A DNA stretch of 64,000 nt, taken from NCBI GenBank assembly GCA_913060475.1, contig CAJXSD010000012.1, forward strand, positions 1 to 64,000, read 5' to 3'. The notes beneath the pieces were generated by a model that was not told where the DNA came from, made no database searches, and saw nothing but the letters and a program-made list of their open reading frames with translations. Source of the stretch: an uncultured Paracoccaceae bacterium (GTDB lineage: Bacteria; Pseudomonadota; Alphaproteobacteria; Rhodobacterales; Rhodobacteraceae). The position numbers were made by a program, and so were the translations under genes. This document shows positions 31,130 to 40,306 of the stretch, one piece after another. Within the stretch, counting starts at the first letter, position 1, and each line of letters starts with the position of its first letter.

Positions 31130-32023
31130 CTAGACCCATTTTGCAAGCGGCGGCAGGCTCATTAATACGGCATTGGCATCATGCCCTGTCAGCAACCCAA
31201 ATTTCGTACCGCGATCATAAACCAGGTTATATTCAGCATAGAGCCCACGATGCACCAACTGCGCATCCTTGTCCGCGTCGGTGAAATCCTGCACACGGCG
31301 TTTTTCGATCAATGGCACATAGGCCGGTAAAAACGCGCGGCCCAAATCTTGGGTCAGTTCAAAATCGGCCTGCCAATCGCCCGTGCAACGGTCATCCATA
31401 AACACACCACCCACACCGCGCGCGCGGCCCCGATGCGGAATATAGAAGTATTCGTCGGCCCATTCCTTCAACTCTTGGTACAGGCCATCCCCATGTCGGG
31501 CCAGATGTTGTTTCTGGGTATCATGGAAATGTTGGGTATCCTGATCATATTCCAGACAAGGGTTCAAATCGGACCCGCCGCCAAACCACCAGGCATGCGG
31601 GGTCCAAAACATCCGCGTGTTCATGTGCACCGCAGGGCAATGCGGGTTGCGCATATGGGCCACCAATGAAATACCGCTGGCCCAAAACCGCGGGTCATCT
31701 TTCATCCCCGGAATACCTTTGCGGGCGGCCATCGCGTTTTGCGCCTGTTCGCCCAACACCCCATAAACGGTGGAAATATTCACGCCAACTTTTTCAAACA
31801 CGCGTCCACCGCGCATGACACTCATCAATCCGCCACCTGCGTCTGCGCCATCATCGCTGTGACGTTTGGTTTCTGTCACCTCAAAGGAACCGGGCGCCAT
31901 ATCCGCAAAGGGGCCAGTCGTGTGCGACTGTTCAAGCCCTTCAAATGCGGCGACAATTTCGTCACGCAGGGTGCGAAACCATGCGCTTGCGGTTTGTTTT
32001 TGGGTGTCAAACGTGTCGGTCAT
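31130..32023 (-). CDS. hemF: Oxygen-dependent coproporphyrinogen III oxidase
   Basis: 297 residues. Family stretches include NPHCPAVHMNTRMF, WWFGGGSDLNPCLEYDQD, RGVGGVFMDD and EYNLVYDRGTKFGLL. It converts coproporphyrinogen III to protoporphyrinogen IX with O2. The oxygen-independent counterpart hemN is at 45.6 kb, so the organism can make haem in both regimes. AGAAAGGA precedes the ATG. Confidence 0.97.
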   Translation of the reverse strand: MTDTFDTQKQTASAWFRTLRDEIVAAFEGLEQSHTTGPFADMAPGSFEVTETKRHSDDGADAGGGLMSVMRGGRVFEKVGVNISTVYGVLGEQAQNAMAARKGIPGMKDDPRFWASGISLVAHMRNPHCPAVHMNTRMFWTPHAWWFGGGSDLNPCLEYDQDTQHFHDTQKQHLARHGDGLYQELKEWADEYFYIPHRGRARGVGGVFMDDRCTGDWQADFELTQDLGRAFLPAYVPLIEKRRVQDFTDADKDAQLVHRGLYAEYNLVYDRGTKFGLLTGHDANAVLMSLPPLAKWV

Positions 32024-32035
32024 AGACCATCCTTT

Positions 32036-32839
32036 CTAGTGTGCAGCTGCCTTGACAGTGTCAACCAAACTGCGCCCGCCGTCTAGTGTCATTATGTGGC
32101 CCGTCATAAATCGCGAAGCGTCTGATGCCAAATATTGCGTGGCCTCGACCACTTCGTTCGCCGAGGCAATCCACCCCAGCGGTGTTTTGTCCTCGATCTC
32201 TTGGCGATACTCTGGGTTTTCCTTTAACGCGGATTGCAGGCTGGCCGACATCAGCGACCCAAAGGCCACGGCATTCACGCGAATATTGTGCTGCGACAAT
32301 TCAATAGCCATGGCACGGGTCATCTGGTTCAACGCCGCCGTCGATACCGAATAGGCCAGCATATTTTTTTGCACCGAATTCGCCGCAATCGAGGACAGGT
32401 TCACAATCGATCCCGCAGGACGGTCTGACGGACCATCCGCCGCCTGTTTGATCATCCGTTTCGCCACCGCCTGGGTGATGCGATAACTGGTCATCAGGTT
32501 TTGATCGATCAATGTTTCCAAGGACGTATCAATAACGTCCAAAGGGTCTGTCCGCAAAACCTGACGCGATGCATTCACCAAAATATCAATATTTTCAAAC
32601 GCATCAATCGTAGCCGACAACAAATTGGCAACGGTCAACCGTTCGCGCAAATCGCCTGCGAAATACCGCACATTGCCGTCATCTGGAAAATCCTCTAACT
32701 CTTTCTTTAGGCGTTTTTCGTCCATGTCAGCAAACATTACATTCGCCCCATAGTCCGCAAAATGACGCCCGATGGCCAAACCGATTCCATTGGCCCCGCC
32801 TGTCACAATGGCGGTTTTACCCTCGATCGAAAAACTCAT
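32036..32839 (-). CDS. SDR-family protein lacking the catalytic lysine
   Basis: 267 residues with a sound Rossmann start (AIVTGGANGIGLAIG) and the catalytic serine (NLSS, about 150) and tyrosine 163. The YxxxK motif reads YSVST, so the lysine position (167) is threonine. The usual NNAG is VNAS. The C-terminal GHIMTLDGG is normal. Either the enzyme is inactive or it uses another residue. It lies 12 bp before hemF in the same direction, so it may be co-transcribed with a haem gene. Confidence 0.82.
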   Translation of the reverse strand: MSFSIEGKTAIVTGGANGIGLAIGRHFADYGANVMFADMDEKRLKKELEDFPDDGNVRYFAGDLRERLTVANLLSATIDAFENIDILVNASRQVLRTDPLDVIDTSLETLIDQNLMTSYRITQAVAKRMIKQAADGPSDRPAGSIVNLSSIAANSVQKNMLAYSVSTAALNQMTRAMAIELSQHNIRVNAVAFGSLMSASLQSALKENPEYRQEIEDKTPLGWIASANEVVEATQYLASDASRFMTGHIMTLDGGRSLVDTVKAAAH

Positions 32840-32866
32840 CCCATCTCTCCTATGATGCGGCGTGTC

Positions 32867-33862
32867 TTAACGTTTGGTGCGTTTGGGACGCGCTGCATGA
32901 TAAACCTTGAACTGGGGCGTGCCCGTCAGCTCTTGGACCGATTGAAAACTGGCCTCTAGCACCGATTCATAGGGCAAATGCCGATTGGCCACCATAAATA
33001 ATTGCCCCTGTGGCGATAAATTCGCGGCGGCATTGCGGATAAACGCCTGCCCCACAGCTGGATCCGCCCGTCCTGCGATGTGAAATGGGGGGTTCATCAC
33101 AACCACATCAACCGGTTTGGGCGACCGCCAACCGGTGGCATCGGCCCAGACAGACACCACACGATCATCCGGCACATTTTTCGCAATCAACTGTTGTGAT
33201 GCAAAATCAGCCTCGACCGCGAACACTTGGGTGATTGCGGGACTGTTGCACAGGGCATGGGTCAAATACCCCCAGCCCGCCCCTAAATCAGCGACCACCC
33301 CACGCAAAGGCGGCAACATTTCGGCCAACAGCTGCGACGCAGGGTCGATACCATCGGCGGAAAACACGCCTGCCGATGTTGCAAACCCTTGGGGCAACAG
33401 CATGCCCGTATCTGCATAATCCGACACCTGCGCAGGGGTAGAAAACCACGCCAATTTCCCATGCGCCTTAGAGACCGGCGCGCTAAGATCCACGTGTTTT
33501 TTCAAATCTTTCAGAATGCTATCAATGCCATCGGTTTTCTGACCATCCACAAAAACCGTGCCCTCTGGAACAACTTGGGTTGCCTGATAAATCAAATCAC
33601 GCGCTTGTTTTTTGGATTTTGGCAACAAGACAATCCCAACATCAAACGGGCCCTGCGCGTGTCCCTGGGCCTGTTGTGTCACACGAACACCCGCTGCGGA
33701 CAGTTGATCCACAAAGGGGGCAAACCCCTGAACCACCGTGATATCACCCGACAGCCCCGACAGGTCACTGGAATCGGTCGCATTAAAGACAACACAGGTC
33801 GCCCCATCCGGGATCAGATCGCCGCCATCACGTTGCGCAAAAGAATATCGGTCAGAAAACAT
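32867..33862 (-). CDS. Class I methyltransferase, RsmC-like
   Basis: 331 residues. The C-terminal half has the SAM-binding VVADLGAGWGYLTHAL and the catalytic NPPF tetrad (VVMNPPFHIAG), which marks N-methylation of purine bases. The N-terminal half is a degenerate methyltransferase-like domain, as in RsmC, which modifies G1207 of 16S rRNA. The call of that exact target is by family likeness. C-terminus is basic (HAARPKRTKR), fitting an RNA substrate. Confidence 0.8.
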   Translation of the reverse strand: MFSDRYSFAQRDGGDLIPDGATCVVFNATDSSDLSGLSGDITVVQGFAPFVDQLSAAGVRVTQQAQGHAQGPFDVGIVLLPKSKKQARDLIYQATQVVPEGTVFVDGQKTDGIDSILKDLKKHVDLSAPVSKAHGKLAWFSTPAQVSDYADTGMLLPQGFATSAGVFSADGIDPASQLLAEMLPPLRGVVADLGAGWGYLTHALCNSPAITQVFAVEADFASQQLIAKNVPDDRVVSVWADATGWRSPKPVDVVVMNPPFHIAGRADPAVGQAFIRNAAANLSPQGQLFMVANRHLPYESVLEASFQSVQELTGTPQFKVYHAARPKRTKR

Positions 33863-33899
33863 TGGTCAAAGTCACCTTATCGTGGTTGCTTTGATCCCT

Positions 33900-34241
33900 T
33901 TACTCTTTTTCCATCGTACATTGCAAAGGGTGTTGATGGCGCCGCGCAAAATCCATGACCTGGGCCACCTTGGTTTCCGCGATTTCGTGGCTGAATACGC
34001 CAACGACAGCCACACCCTTTTTGTGGACGGTCAACATAATATCGAACGCTTGTGCGTGTGACATACCAAAAAACCGTTCCAGCACCGCAACCACAAATTC
34101 CATTGGGGTATAGTCATCATTTAACAACAAAACCTTATACAAAGGCGCGCGCCGCGCCTGAGATTTCGGTTTGGTTAAAATGTTTTGGTCTGTATCGTTG
34201 TCGTGATTTTGCGACATCGCCAAGCCACCCATGTGTTGCAT
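33900..34241 (-). CDS. clpS: ClpS adaptor protein
   Basis: 113 residues. The core has [20 protein letters not shown] and [15 protein letters not shown], the N-degron-binding ClpS fold. It delivers N-end-rule substrates to ClpA. The start at 34241 has GAGAGG five bases upstream, giving a flexible N-terminal extension. A shorter start at MSQNHDND is possible. Convergent or parallel neighbours do not include clpA, which lies 17 kb away. Confidence 0.95.
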   Translation of the reverse strand: MQHMGGLAMSQNHDNDTDQNILTKPKSQARRAPLYKVLLLNDDYTPMEFVVAVLERFFGMSHAQAFDIMLTVHKKGVAVVGVFSHEIAETKVAQVMDFARRHQHPLQCTMEKE

Positions 34242-34488
34242 TCATTCCTCTCTATATAATTGATATATACTTGATGAAAAGGCAGTCCACCCAGAATCTA
34301 CCCGAGTTTTTTCAAAAATCACGGTTTAGTATCTATACCGACCACAACCCCAATATATATACCAAACTATCCAAATTTCCCAAAAAATCATTACAAATGA
34401 ATACTTTATTCAACAAAACAAATGTGCTAGGGTTATTAAAATAAATATAAGCCGAAATTCGGCATGAGGCAGTAAAAGGATCGGAACC

Positions 34489-35946
34489 TTGTTTAGACGG
34501 CAGCTTGCGCCGGCTTACCTGTGGCGCGTGGGTATAGCAATTATTTTTCTAATGACGTGGATTGCATCGGTTGGGTATTCCGCCCCCTATGCAGCCTTGG
34601 TCATGGATGCGCGAAACGGACAGGTGTTGCACGCTGAAAATGCCGACACACGGTTACATCCGGCGTCCTTGACCAAAATGATGACGCTGTATGTTGCGTT
34701 TCAGGCTGTGGAAAATGGCGAAATCAGTTTGGACACACTGGTGCGCGTATCGCGTAACGCAGCCTCTGAACCCCCATCGCGCTTGGGGCTGAAAACCGGT
34801 CAAAAAATCAAACTGCGCTATCTGATCCGCGCCGCGGCCATCAAATCTGCCAATGATGCCGCAACCGCCATTGGCGAAGCGATCGAAGGATCCGAGGCTG
34901 CCTTTGCCCGCCGCATGAACCGCACAGCGCAGGCCCTAGGGATGACGCGCACCACGTTCAAAAACGCCCACGGGTTAACGCAATCGGGTCACCTGTCGAC
35001 CGCACGGGATATGACCGTATTGGGGCGTCATTTGTTTTATGATTACCCCGCCTATTACAACCTGTTTTCACGCCGCAGCGATTATGCCGGCGTGCGAAAC
35101 GTCAACCACACCAACAGCCGGTTTTTATCGAATTATCGCGGTGCGGATGGGATCAAAACGGGGTTCACGCGCGCGGCAGGGTATAACCTGACCGCATCAG
35201 CCGAACGCGGCCACGAACGGATTATTACCACTGTATTTGGCGGCAAATCCACGGCATCGCGCAATCGCCAAGTGGCGAAATTGATGGACCTGGGATTTTC
35301 CAAGGCCCCCAGCCGCGTCGCAATTCAAAAACCCAAACGCCCCAGCTATCAGGCAACTGCACTGGCCAAACATGATCCGGCCAACACAGGCGGCGCCTAC
35401 GGCCGCACGGTGCGTCTGGATACCAGCCCCGACAAAAGTTTGCGCCCGAAACTGCGTCCGGGATCAGGGCAAACCACCATCGCCGTCAATCTAGACCTGA
35501 AAGAGGACATAGAAGAAGCGTTAGAGATGGCAAAAAATGTCCGTCTTGATGTTGATCCCAGCGCAGCGACCGCGCAAGAAACGCCAGAAATTTCATCCGT
35601 GCCTGCGCCCAAATTGCGTCCGGTCGCGTTCACACCGGCGACGGTCACGAATGCCCCCACAGCCGAGCCGCAGCAAACCAAGGTGGTCAGCCGTGTGTCC
35701 ACGTCGGATGCACAAAACTGGGGTATCTCAATCGGCAAATATCCCAGTCGCTATGCGGCTGAAAAAATGTTGCTGAAAACGGCGCTCGCAGAAATTGACA
35801 TGCTGCAGGGATCGCTGCGCAAGGTACGCCAGAATTCCCGCGGTTTCGAAGCAACATTCCTGGGGCTGTCACAAACACGCGCAGATCAGGCCTGCAAACG
35901 CCTGCAATCGCGTGATATCAGCTGTTCCACCCTGGCACCCAGCTGA
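34489..35946 (+). CDS. D-alanyl-D-alanine carboxypeptidase with SPOR domain
   Basis: 485 residues from a TTG start preceded by AAAGGA. An N-terminal membrane helix or signal (WRVGIAIIFLMTWIASVGY) leads into a peptidase S11 domain with all three motifs: SLTK with serine 60 and lysine 63, SAN at 120-122, and KTG at 224-226. A proline/alanine-rich linker follows. The last ~80 residues (WGISIGKYPSRYAAEKML onward) are a SPOR domain that binds denuded septal glycan. It trims the terminal D-Ala of peptidoglycan in the periplasm. The SPOR domain suggests recruitment to the division site. Confidence 0.92.
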   Translation: MFRRQLAPAYLWRVGIAIIFLMTWIASVGYSAPYAALVMDARNGQVLHAENADTRLHPASLTKMMTLYVAFQAVENGEISLDTLVRVSRNAASEPPSRLGLKTGQKIKLRYLIRAAAIKSANDAATAIGEAIEGSEAAFARRMNRTAQALGMTRTTFKNAHGLTQSGHLSTARDMTVLGRHLFYDYPAYYNLFSRRSDYAGVRNVNHTNSRFLSNYRGADGIKTGFTRAAGYNLTASAERGHERIITTVFGGKSTASRNRQVAKLMDLGFSKAPSRVAIQKPKRPSYQATALAKHDPANTGGAYGRTVRLDTSPDKSLRPKLRPGSGQTTIAVNLDLKEDIEEALEMAKNVRLDVDPSAATAQETPEISSVPAPKLRPVAFTPATVTNAPTAEPQQTKVVSRVSTSDAQNWGISIGKYPSRYAAEKMLLKTALAEIDMLQGSLRKVRQNSRGFEATFLGLSQTRADQACKRLQSRDISCSTLAPS

Positions 35947-35953
35947 TCAATAC

Positions 35954-35986
35954 ATCGCCCGATCCCTTAATCCGGTTTCGGGCGAT
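35954..35986. terminator. Hairpin between carboxypeptidase gene and ccoS
   Basis: A perfect 9-bp repeat ATCGCCCGA ... TCGGGCGAT with a 15-base loop lies 7 bp after the carboxypeptidase stop and overlaps the stop codon of convergent ccoS. There is no T tract on the plus side. Confidence 0.6.
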
Positions 35987-36128
35987 CATCCCATTCCCCG
36001 GTCAGGATACGTTGTGCATCCCCCTCGGGGTCATCATATTGGCGTGACCGCAGCGTATATAAAAACCCTGCCAGGCCAACCGCGCCCAGAAAAATTGAAA
36101 TCGGGATCAGATAAATCAGAACGTCCAT
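35967..36128 (-). CDS. ccoS: cbb3 oxidase maturation protein CcoS
   Basis: A 53-residue protein: MDVLIYLIPISIFLGAVGLA is the single membrane helix, followed by GFLYTLRSRQYDDPEGDAQ, where the YDDPEGDAxRIL pattern is diagnostic of CcoS. CcoS is needed for cofactor insertion into cbb3 oxidase. The ATG overlaps the stop codon of ccoI (TAATG-type overlap), so it is the last gene of ccoGHIS. Confidence 0.9.
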   Translation of the reverse strand: MDVLIYLIPISIFLGAVGLAGFLYTLRSRQYDDPEGDAQRILTGEWDDRPKPD

Positions 36129-38299
36129 TATTTCATCCGTAATGCGTTTAGGGTGACCGTAATGGACGACAATGACATTGCCAAGGCCGCGATCAACGGT
36201 GTTGCAAACCCCGCAATCGCAACAGGCACGGCCAAGACATTATACAGGCTGGCCAACTGGAAATTTTCCCGAATACGGCGCTGTGCGGTTTTGGACAGGG
36301 CGATCACGCCGATCAAACTGTCCAACCGCTGACCCAAAAACACGACATCCGACGCAACGCGGGCCGCATCCAGTGCGGTTGCGGGTGAAATCGACACATG
36401 GGCCGACGTCAGCGCAGCGGTATCGTTTAGCCCGTCACCAATCATCAACACATGGCGACCTTGGGCCTGCAGCTGGGCGATATGGGCGGCCTTGGTTTCA
36501 GGGGTCCGATGGGCATGATACTTTGTCACCCCCAAGGCCGCAGCAACGCGGGAAACAGGTGCCAAACCGTCGCCCGACAGGATTTGCACATCAATACCGG
36601 CCTGTTGCAAATCTGTAATCAGATCCGCCGCGCCGCCGCGCATTTGATCGGCAAAGGCAAATTCCAAAATATCGTCGCCGATTTGCACCCAAGTGGCCGT
36701 ATGGTCGCGCGGGGTTGCGCCGATCCATTCGGCACGCCCCATGCGCACCTGTTGTCCCTGATAGAACGCAGATACGCCATAGCCGGGGTGTTCATGGATC
36801 TGATCCAGCTGGATTTCCGCCACCCCCTGCGCCGCCAGCGCCCCCGCCAAAGCCTGGGCCAATGGATGGGCCGAACTGCGCGCCAAGGTATGCGAAATTT
36901 GCAACTGTTCTGCCGTGGCGGGCGGCAAATCGATCAAGGTCAGATCGCCGTCCGTCAGGGTACCGGTTTTGTCAAAAACCACCGTATCCACCTGGGCCAG
37001 ACGTTCAATGGCTGTTGCACTTTTGATCAACAATCCTTTTTTGAACAAACGCCCCGACACAGCCGTTGTCACTGCTGGCACGGCCAAGCCCAAGGCACAG
37101 GGACAGGTGATGATCAACACAGCCGCCGCAATGTTTAGCGACATGCGCAGATCCTGCGAATACAGGTACCATCCCAGGAAACTTAGCGCCGATAATATAT
37201 GTACGCCGGGCGCATAAAGCTGCGCCGCCTTATCTGCGATTGAGGTATATTTTGAACGCCCGCTTTCGGCGATGGCCACCAGCTGCGAAATCTTCGCCAA
37301 TGATGTGTCTTGGCCCACTGCCGTGGCGCGTAATTCCAAGGGGCCGGTTAAATTCACCTCGCCCGCGCGCAGTTCTGATCCATTGGTCACAAATTCGGGG
37401 CGGGTTTCACCCGTTAAAATCGACCGATCAATTTCTGACTGCCCTTGGATCACCACACCGTCCAAGGGCATTCTGGCCCCGGGCCGCAAGATGACCGTAT
37501 CGCCCACCTGCACCTGTGATACGGGCACAGTGATATCCTGTCCGTCCTGGCGAATGACGGCTTTGGTGACCTCTAGGGCTGACAGTTCTTGCGCCGCGGA
37601 TCGGGCAATCGATCGGGTGCGATGATCCAGATAGCGCCCCGCCAACAAAAAAAACGTCAGTGAAATCGCCGCATCGAAATAGGCATGTTCCCCGGACAGG
37701 GATGTTTCGTAAATCGATGTCCCCAGCGCCAATAGGATTGCCAAGGATATCGGTACATCCATATTCAACACCCGCCCCCGCAACGCCCCCCAGGCATTTG
37801 CAAAAAACGGATAGGCCGCATAGAGCGTGGCCGGCACCGCGATCAGCGCGGAAATCCAATGGAACATATCGCGCGTGATGCCTTGGGCCCCCGACCAGAC
37901 GGCGACGGACAACAGCATAACGTTCATCATGGCAAATCCAGACACCGCCAAACGGGTCAGCAACCGCCGCGCGGTTTGTTCCATGGCCGACTGGCCCAGC
38001 AGGGATGCATCCAATTCATAGGCAGGATAGCCGATCTGGTCCAAGGCCTGAATAAACACCTGCACATCCATGGGACGGGTGGTATCAATCGTAGCGCGGC
38101 GCAGGGTCAGATTAACCCGCGCCTCTTTTACGCCGTCCATCGCGTTTAGTGTTTTTTCGATCGACGATATGCAGACCGCACAATGCACCGTTGGCACATT
38201 CAGCAAAATGTGCCCTGCCATATGTTCTGTGTCTGCAAGGTTTTGCGCCATGGGGGCCGCATTGCAGGCAGGACAGGCCGATATCGGGGCATGTGTCAT
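36128..38299 (-). CDS. ccoI: Copper-exporting P1B-type ATPase for cbb3 assembly
   Basis: 723 residues. It has an N-terminal CPAC metal site, a heavy-metal-associated domain (HCAVCISSIEKTL), the membrane metal motif ITCPCALGLAVP, the phosphorylation site DKTGTLTDGD, and GDGLNDTAAL. CcoI (FixI/RdxI) moves copper across the inner membrane for the CcoN binuclear centre. Twelve base pairs after ccoH. Confidence 0.95.
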   Translation of the reverse strand: MTHAPISACPACNAAPMAQNLADTEHMAGHILLNVPTVHCAVCISSIEKTLNAMDGVKEARVNLTLRRATIDTTRPMDVQVFIQALDQIGYPAYELDASLLGQSAMEQTARRLLTRLAVSGFAMMNVMLLSVAVWSGAQGITRDMFHWISALIAVPATLYAAYPFFANAWGALRGRVLNMDVPISLAILLALGTSIYETSLSGEHAYFDAAISLTFFLLAGRYLDHRTRSIARSAAQELSALEVTKAVIRQDGQDITVPVSQVQVGDTVILRPGARMPLDGVVIQGQSEIDRSILTGETRPEFVTNGSELRAGEVNLTGPLELRATAVGQDTSLAKISQLVAIAESGRSKYTSIADKAAQLYAPGVHILSALSFLGWYLYSQDLRMSLNIAAAVLIITCPCALGLAVPAVTTAVSGRLFKKGLLIKSATAIERLAQVDTVVFDKTGTLTDGDLTLIDLPPATAEQLQISHTLARSSAHPLAQALAGALAAQGVAEIQLDQIHEHPGYGVSAFYQGQQVRMGRAEWIGATPRDHTATWVQIGDDILEFAFADQMRGGAADLITDLQQAGIDVQILSGDGLAPVSRVAAALGVTKYHAHRTPETKAAHIAQLQAQGRHVLMIGDGLNDTAALTSAHVSISPATALDAARVASDVVFLGQRLDSLIGVIALSKTAQRRIRENFQLASLYNVLAVPVAIAGFATPLIAALAMSLSSITVTLNALRMK

Positions 38300-38311
38300 G
38301 GTCGTTCGCCT

Positions 38312-38773
38312 TTATTCAGAAACCCATAAATCTAGCCGCTGTTCAAATGTCACGCCCTGATCCGATTGTGCGGTTATTTTGACAATCCAGACACCCGCCC
38401 CCAAATCGGCCGCAGCATGGTAGGCCGTGCCATCAAATGCGAATTCGGGGTAACGGTCGTATTCCACGGTGGTTTTGCGGCCAATCAATACGGTCAAATC
38501 GCGGGCCTGAACCGGCTGTCCGGATGTGTCCGTGATCGCCAATTCGACACGCCCCCCCGCATAGGTCACCCCACTGGTCCAGCCCAACGCCTGTTGCGCC
38601 TGACGGCGTGCGTCGAAATCCTGACTGGCAACATAGGAATTTTTCACCTCTAACCCGGGAAAGGTGCTGACCGCCTTGAACGCCAGGGTCAAATTCACAG
38701 CAATAATCACACCAAAGGACAGCACGAACACCGCCAACATGTGTTTGCCTGTAAATCGTTTCTCAACCATCAT
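38312..38773 (-). CDS. ccoH: cbb3 oxidase assembly protein CcoH (FixH)
   Basis: 153 residues. A single N-terminal membrane helix (MLAVFVLSFGVIIAVNLTLA) precedes a periplasmic FixH domain (NSYVASQDFDARRQAQQALG). It associates with the oxidase during assembly. Its ATG overlaps the end of ccoG by four bases. Confidence 0.92.
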   Translation of the reverse strand: MMVEKRFTGKHMLAVFVLSFGVIIAVNLTLAFKAVSTFPGLEVKNSYVASQDFDARRQAQQALGWTSGVTYAGGRVELAITDTSGQPVQARDLTVLIGRKTTVEYDRYPEFAFDGTAYHAAADLGAGVWIVKITAQSDQGVTFEQRLDLWVSE

Positions 38774-40209
38774 TTGTTTGCCTTTCCATTGAATACTGTA
38801 TCTTTGTAGGCGCGTTCGCCGGATGACAGATCCTCAACCCAGATCCGCAGATCCGTCACATCATTTTCCGCAGGCGCCGATCCCTTGGGGGCCAAAACAT
38901 AGACGCGTTGCAGATAGGTGCTGTCGGCGGGCACATCGATGGATTGATAGGGGCTGCCTTCTAGTTCGATATAGTAACTGACATCACCGCGCACAGAAAT
39001 GTTGAACACACTGTCTCTGCTGTTTTTGTTACGCAAGCGCACCTCATAGGTGTTGCGAATGGTGCCGTCGGACAGGGTGACAAAGGTCGGGTTGCGCACG
39101 GGGGCCACGGTCACCTCGATGTCTTGGCGCACGAACAGGGCCACGACCAGCGCAATGCCCACCGCAGACCACAGCGCGGTATAGATCATAGTGCGCAGAC
39201 GGAACACATGGCGCCAGATCGGCCGGGGTGCCTGCCCTGTCCGTTCACGGGTTTCATCCGACAGGGCCAAGTAATCAATCAAACCGCGCGGTTTGCCGAT
39301 TTTGGCCATTACGTCGTCGCAGGCATCAATACATAGCGCGCAGGTGATACAGGCCAGTTGCTGACCATCGCGAATATCAATCCCCATCGGGCAGACGTTC
39401 ACACAGGCCATGCAATCGATGCAATCCCCCAGTTGATCCGCATCCTCGGATTTGCGGTGCTTGCCCCGCGGTTCGCCACGCCATTCACGATAACCGACGG
39501 TTAGGGTTTCTTCGTCCATCATGGCGGCCTGAATGCGGGGCCAGGGACAAGCATAGATACAAATCTGTTCACGCATAAACCCACCAAAAACAAAGGTGGT
39601 CAGGGTCAAAATCGCAATGGTGGTATAGGCCACTGGACTGGCCTGAAACGCCAACAAATCCGCCAACAGCGTGGGGGCATCGGTGAAATAAAACACCCAT
39701 GCGCCGCCTGTGGCGACACCAATCAGCAACCACAACACCCATTTGGTGATCCGCAGCCGAATTTTACGCAGGTCCAATTTTTTCTGACGGTGCAACCGCA
39801 GACGCGCGTTGCGGTCGCCTTCGACCCAGCGTTCGACCAGAATAAACAAATCGGTCCAGACCGTTTGCGGACAGGCATAGCCGCACCACACCCGCCCCAG
39901 GGCCGAAGTAAACAAAAACAACCCCAACCCCGCCATGATCAACAGGCCTGCGATAAAATAAAATTCATGCGGCCAAATTTCGATCCAAAAGAAATAGAAC
40001 CGCCGTGAGGCCAAATCAACCAACACGGCCTGATCGGGCATGGATGCACCGCGGTCCCAGCGGATCCAAGGGGTGAGATAATAAACCCCAAGGGTAAAGG
40101 CCATCAGGATCCATTTCAGGTTACGAAACTGTCCCGATACACGACGGGGAAAAATGGGTTCACGTGACGCGTATAAATTCGGCGCTTGATTTTGTGGTTC
40201 GTTTGACAC
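38770..40209 (-). CDS. ccoG: cbb3 oxidase accessory ferredoxin-like protein CcoG (RdxB)
   Basis: 479 residues with about five membrane helices and two cysteine clusters (CIDCMACVNVCPMGID and CITCALCIDAC) for two 4Fe-4S centres. A further CGYACPQTVW motif lies in the membrane part. CcoG reduces Cu(II) to Cu(I) for cbb3 assembly. It starts with GTG, preceded by AGAGAG. An exact FNR box lies 62-75 bp upstream of the start, with a TTAGAT -10-like hexamer placed about right for activation. Confidence 0.95.
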   Translation of the reverse strand: MSNEPQNQAPNLYASREPIFPRRVSGQFRNLKWILMAFTLGVYYLTPWIRWDRGASMPDQAVLVDLASRRFYFFWIEIWPHEFYFIAGLLIMAGLGLFLFTSALGRVWCGYACPQTVWTDLFILVERWVEGDRNARLRLHRQKKLDLRKIRLRITKWVLWLLIGVATGGAWVFYFTDAPTLLADLLAFQASPVAYTTIAILTLTTFVFGGFMREQICIYACPWPRIQAAMMDEETLTVGYREWRGEPRGKHRKSEDADQLGDCIDCMACVNVCPMGIDIRDGQQLACITCALCIDACDDVMAKIGKPRGLIDYLALSDETRERTGQAPRPIWRHVFRLRTMIYTALWSAVGIALVVALFVRQDIEVTVAPVRNPTFVTLSDGTIRNTYEVRLRNKNSRDSVFNISVRGDVSYYIELEGSPYQSIDVPADSTYLQRVYVLAPKGSAPAENDVTDLRIWVEDLSSGERAYKDTVFNGKANK

Positions 40210-40244
40210 GGTCTTGGGTCTCTCTGATCAGATCTTTGAACCGT

Positions 40245-40250
40245 ATCTAA
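40245..40250 (-). promoter_or_regulatory. Candidate -10 element of ccoG
   Basis: TTAGAT on the minus strand lies 20 bases downstream of the FNR box. A start point about 7 bases further on would place the box centre near -40, the class II activator position. Confidence 0.5.
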
Positions 40251-40270
40251 CAAAGTCATGAACAGATACC

Positions 40271-40284
40271 TTGATCTGGATCAA
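40271..40284 (-). promoter_or_regulatory. FNR box upstream of ccoG
   Basis: TTGATCTGGATCAA is an exact match to the FNR consensus TTGAT-N4-ATCAA. It is oriented by symmetry only. It is expected to be bound by FnrL under low oxygen, activating ccoGHIS. Confidence 0.85.
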
Positions 40285-40306
40285 AACGCAGCGGGAAAAA
40301 TATCGC

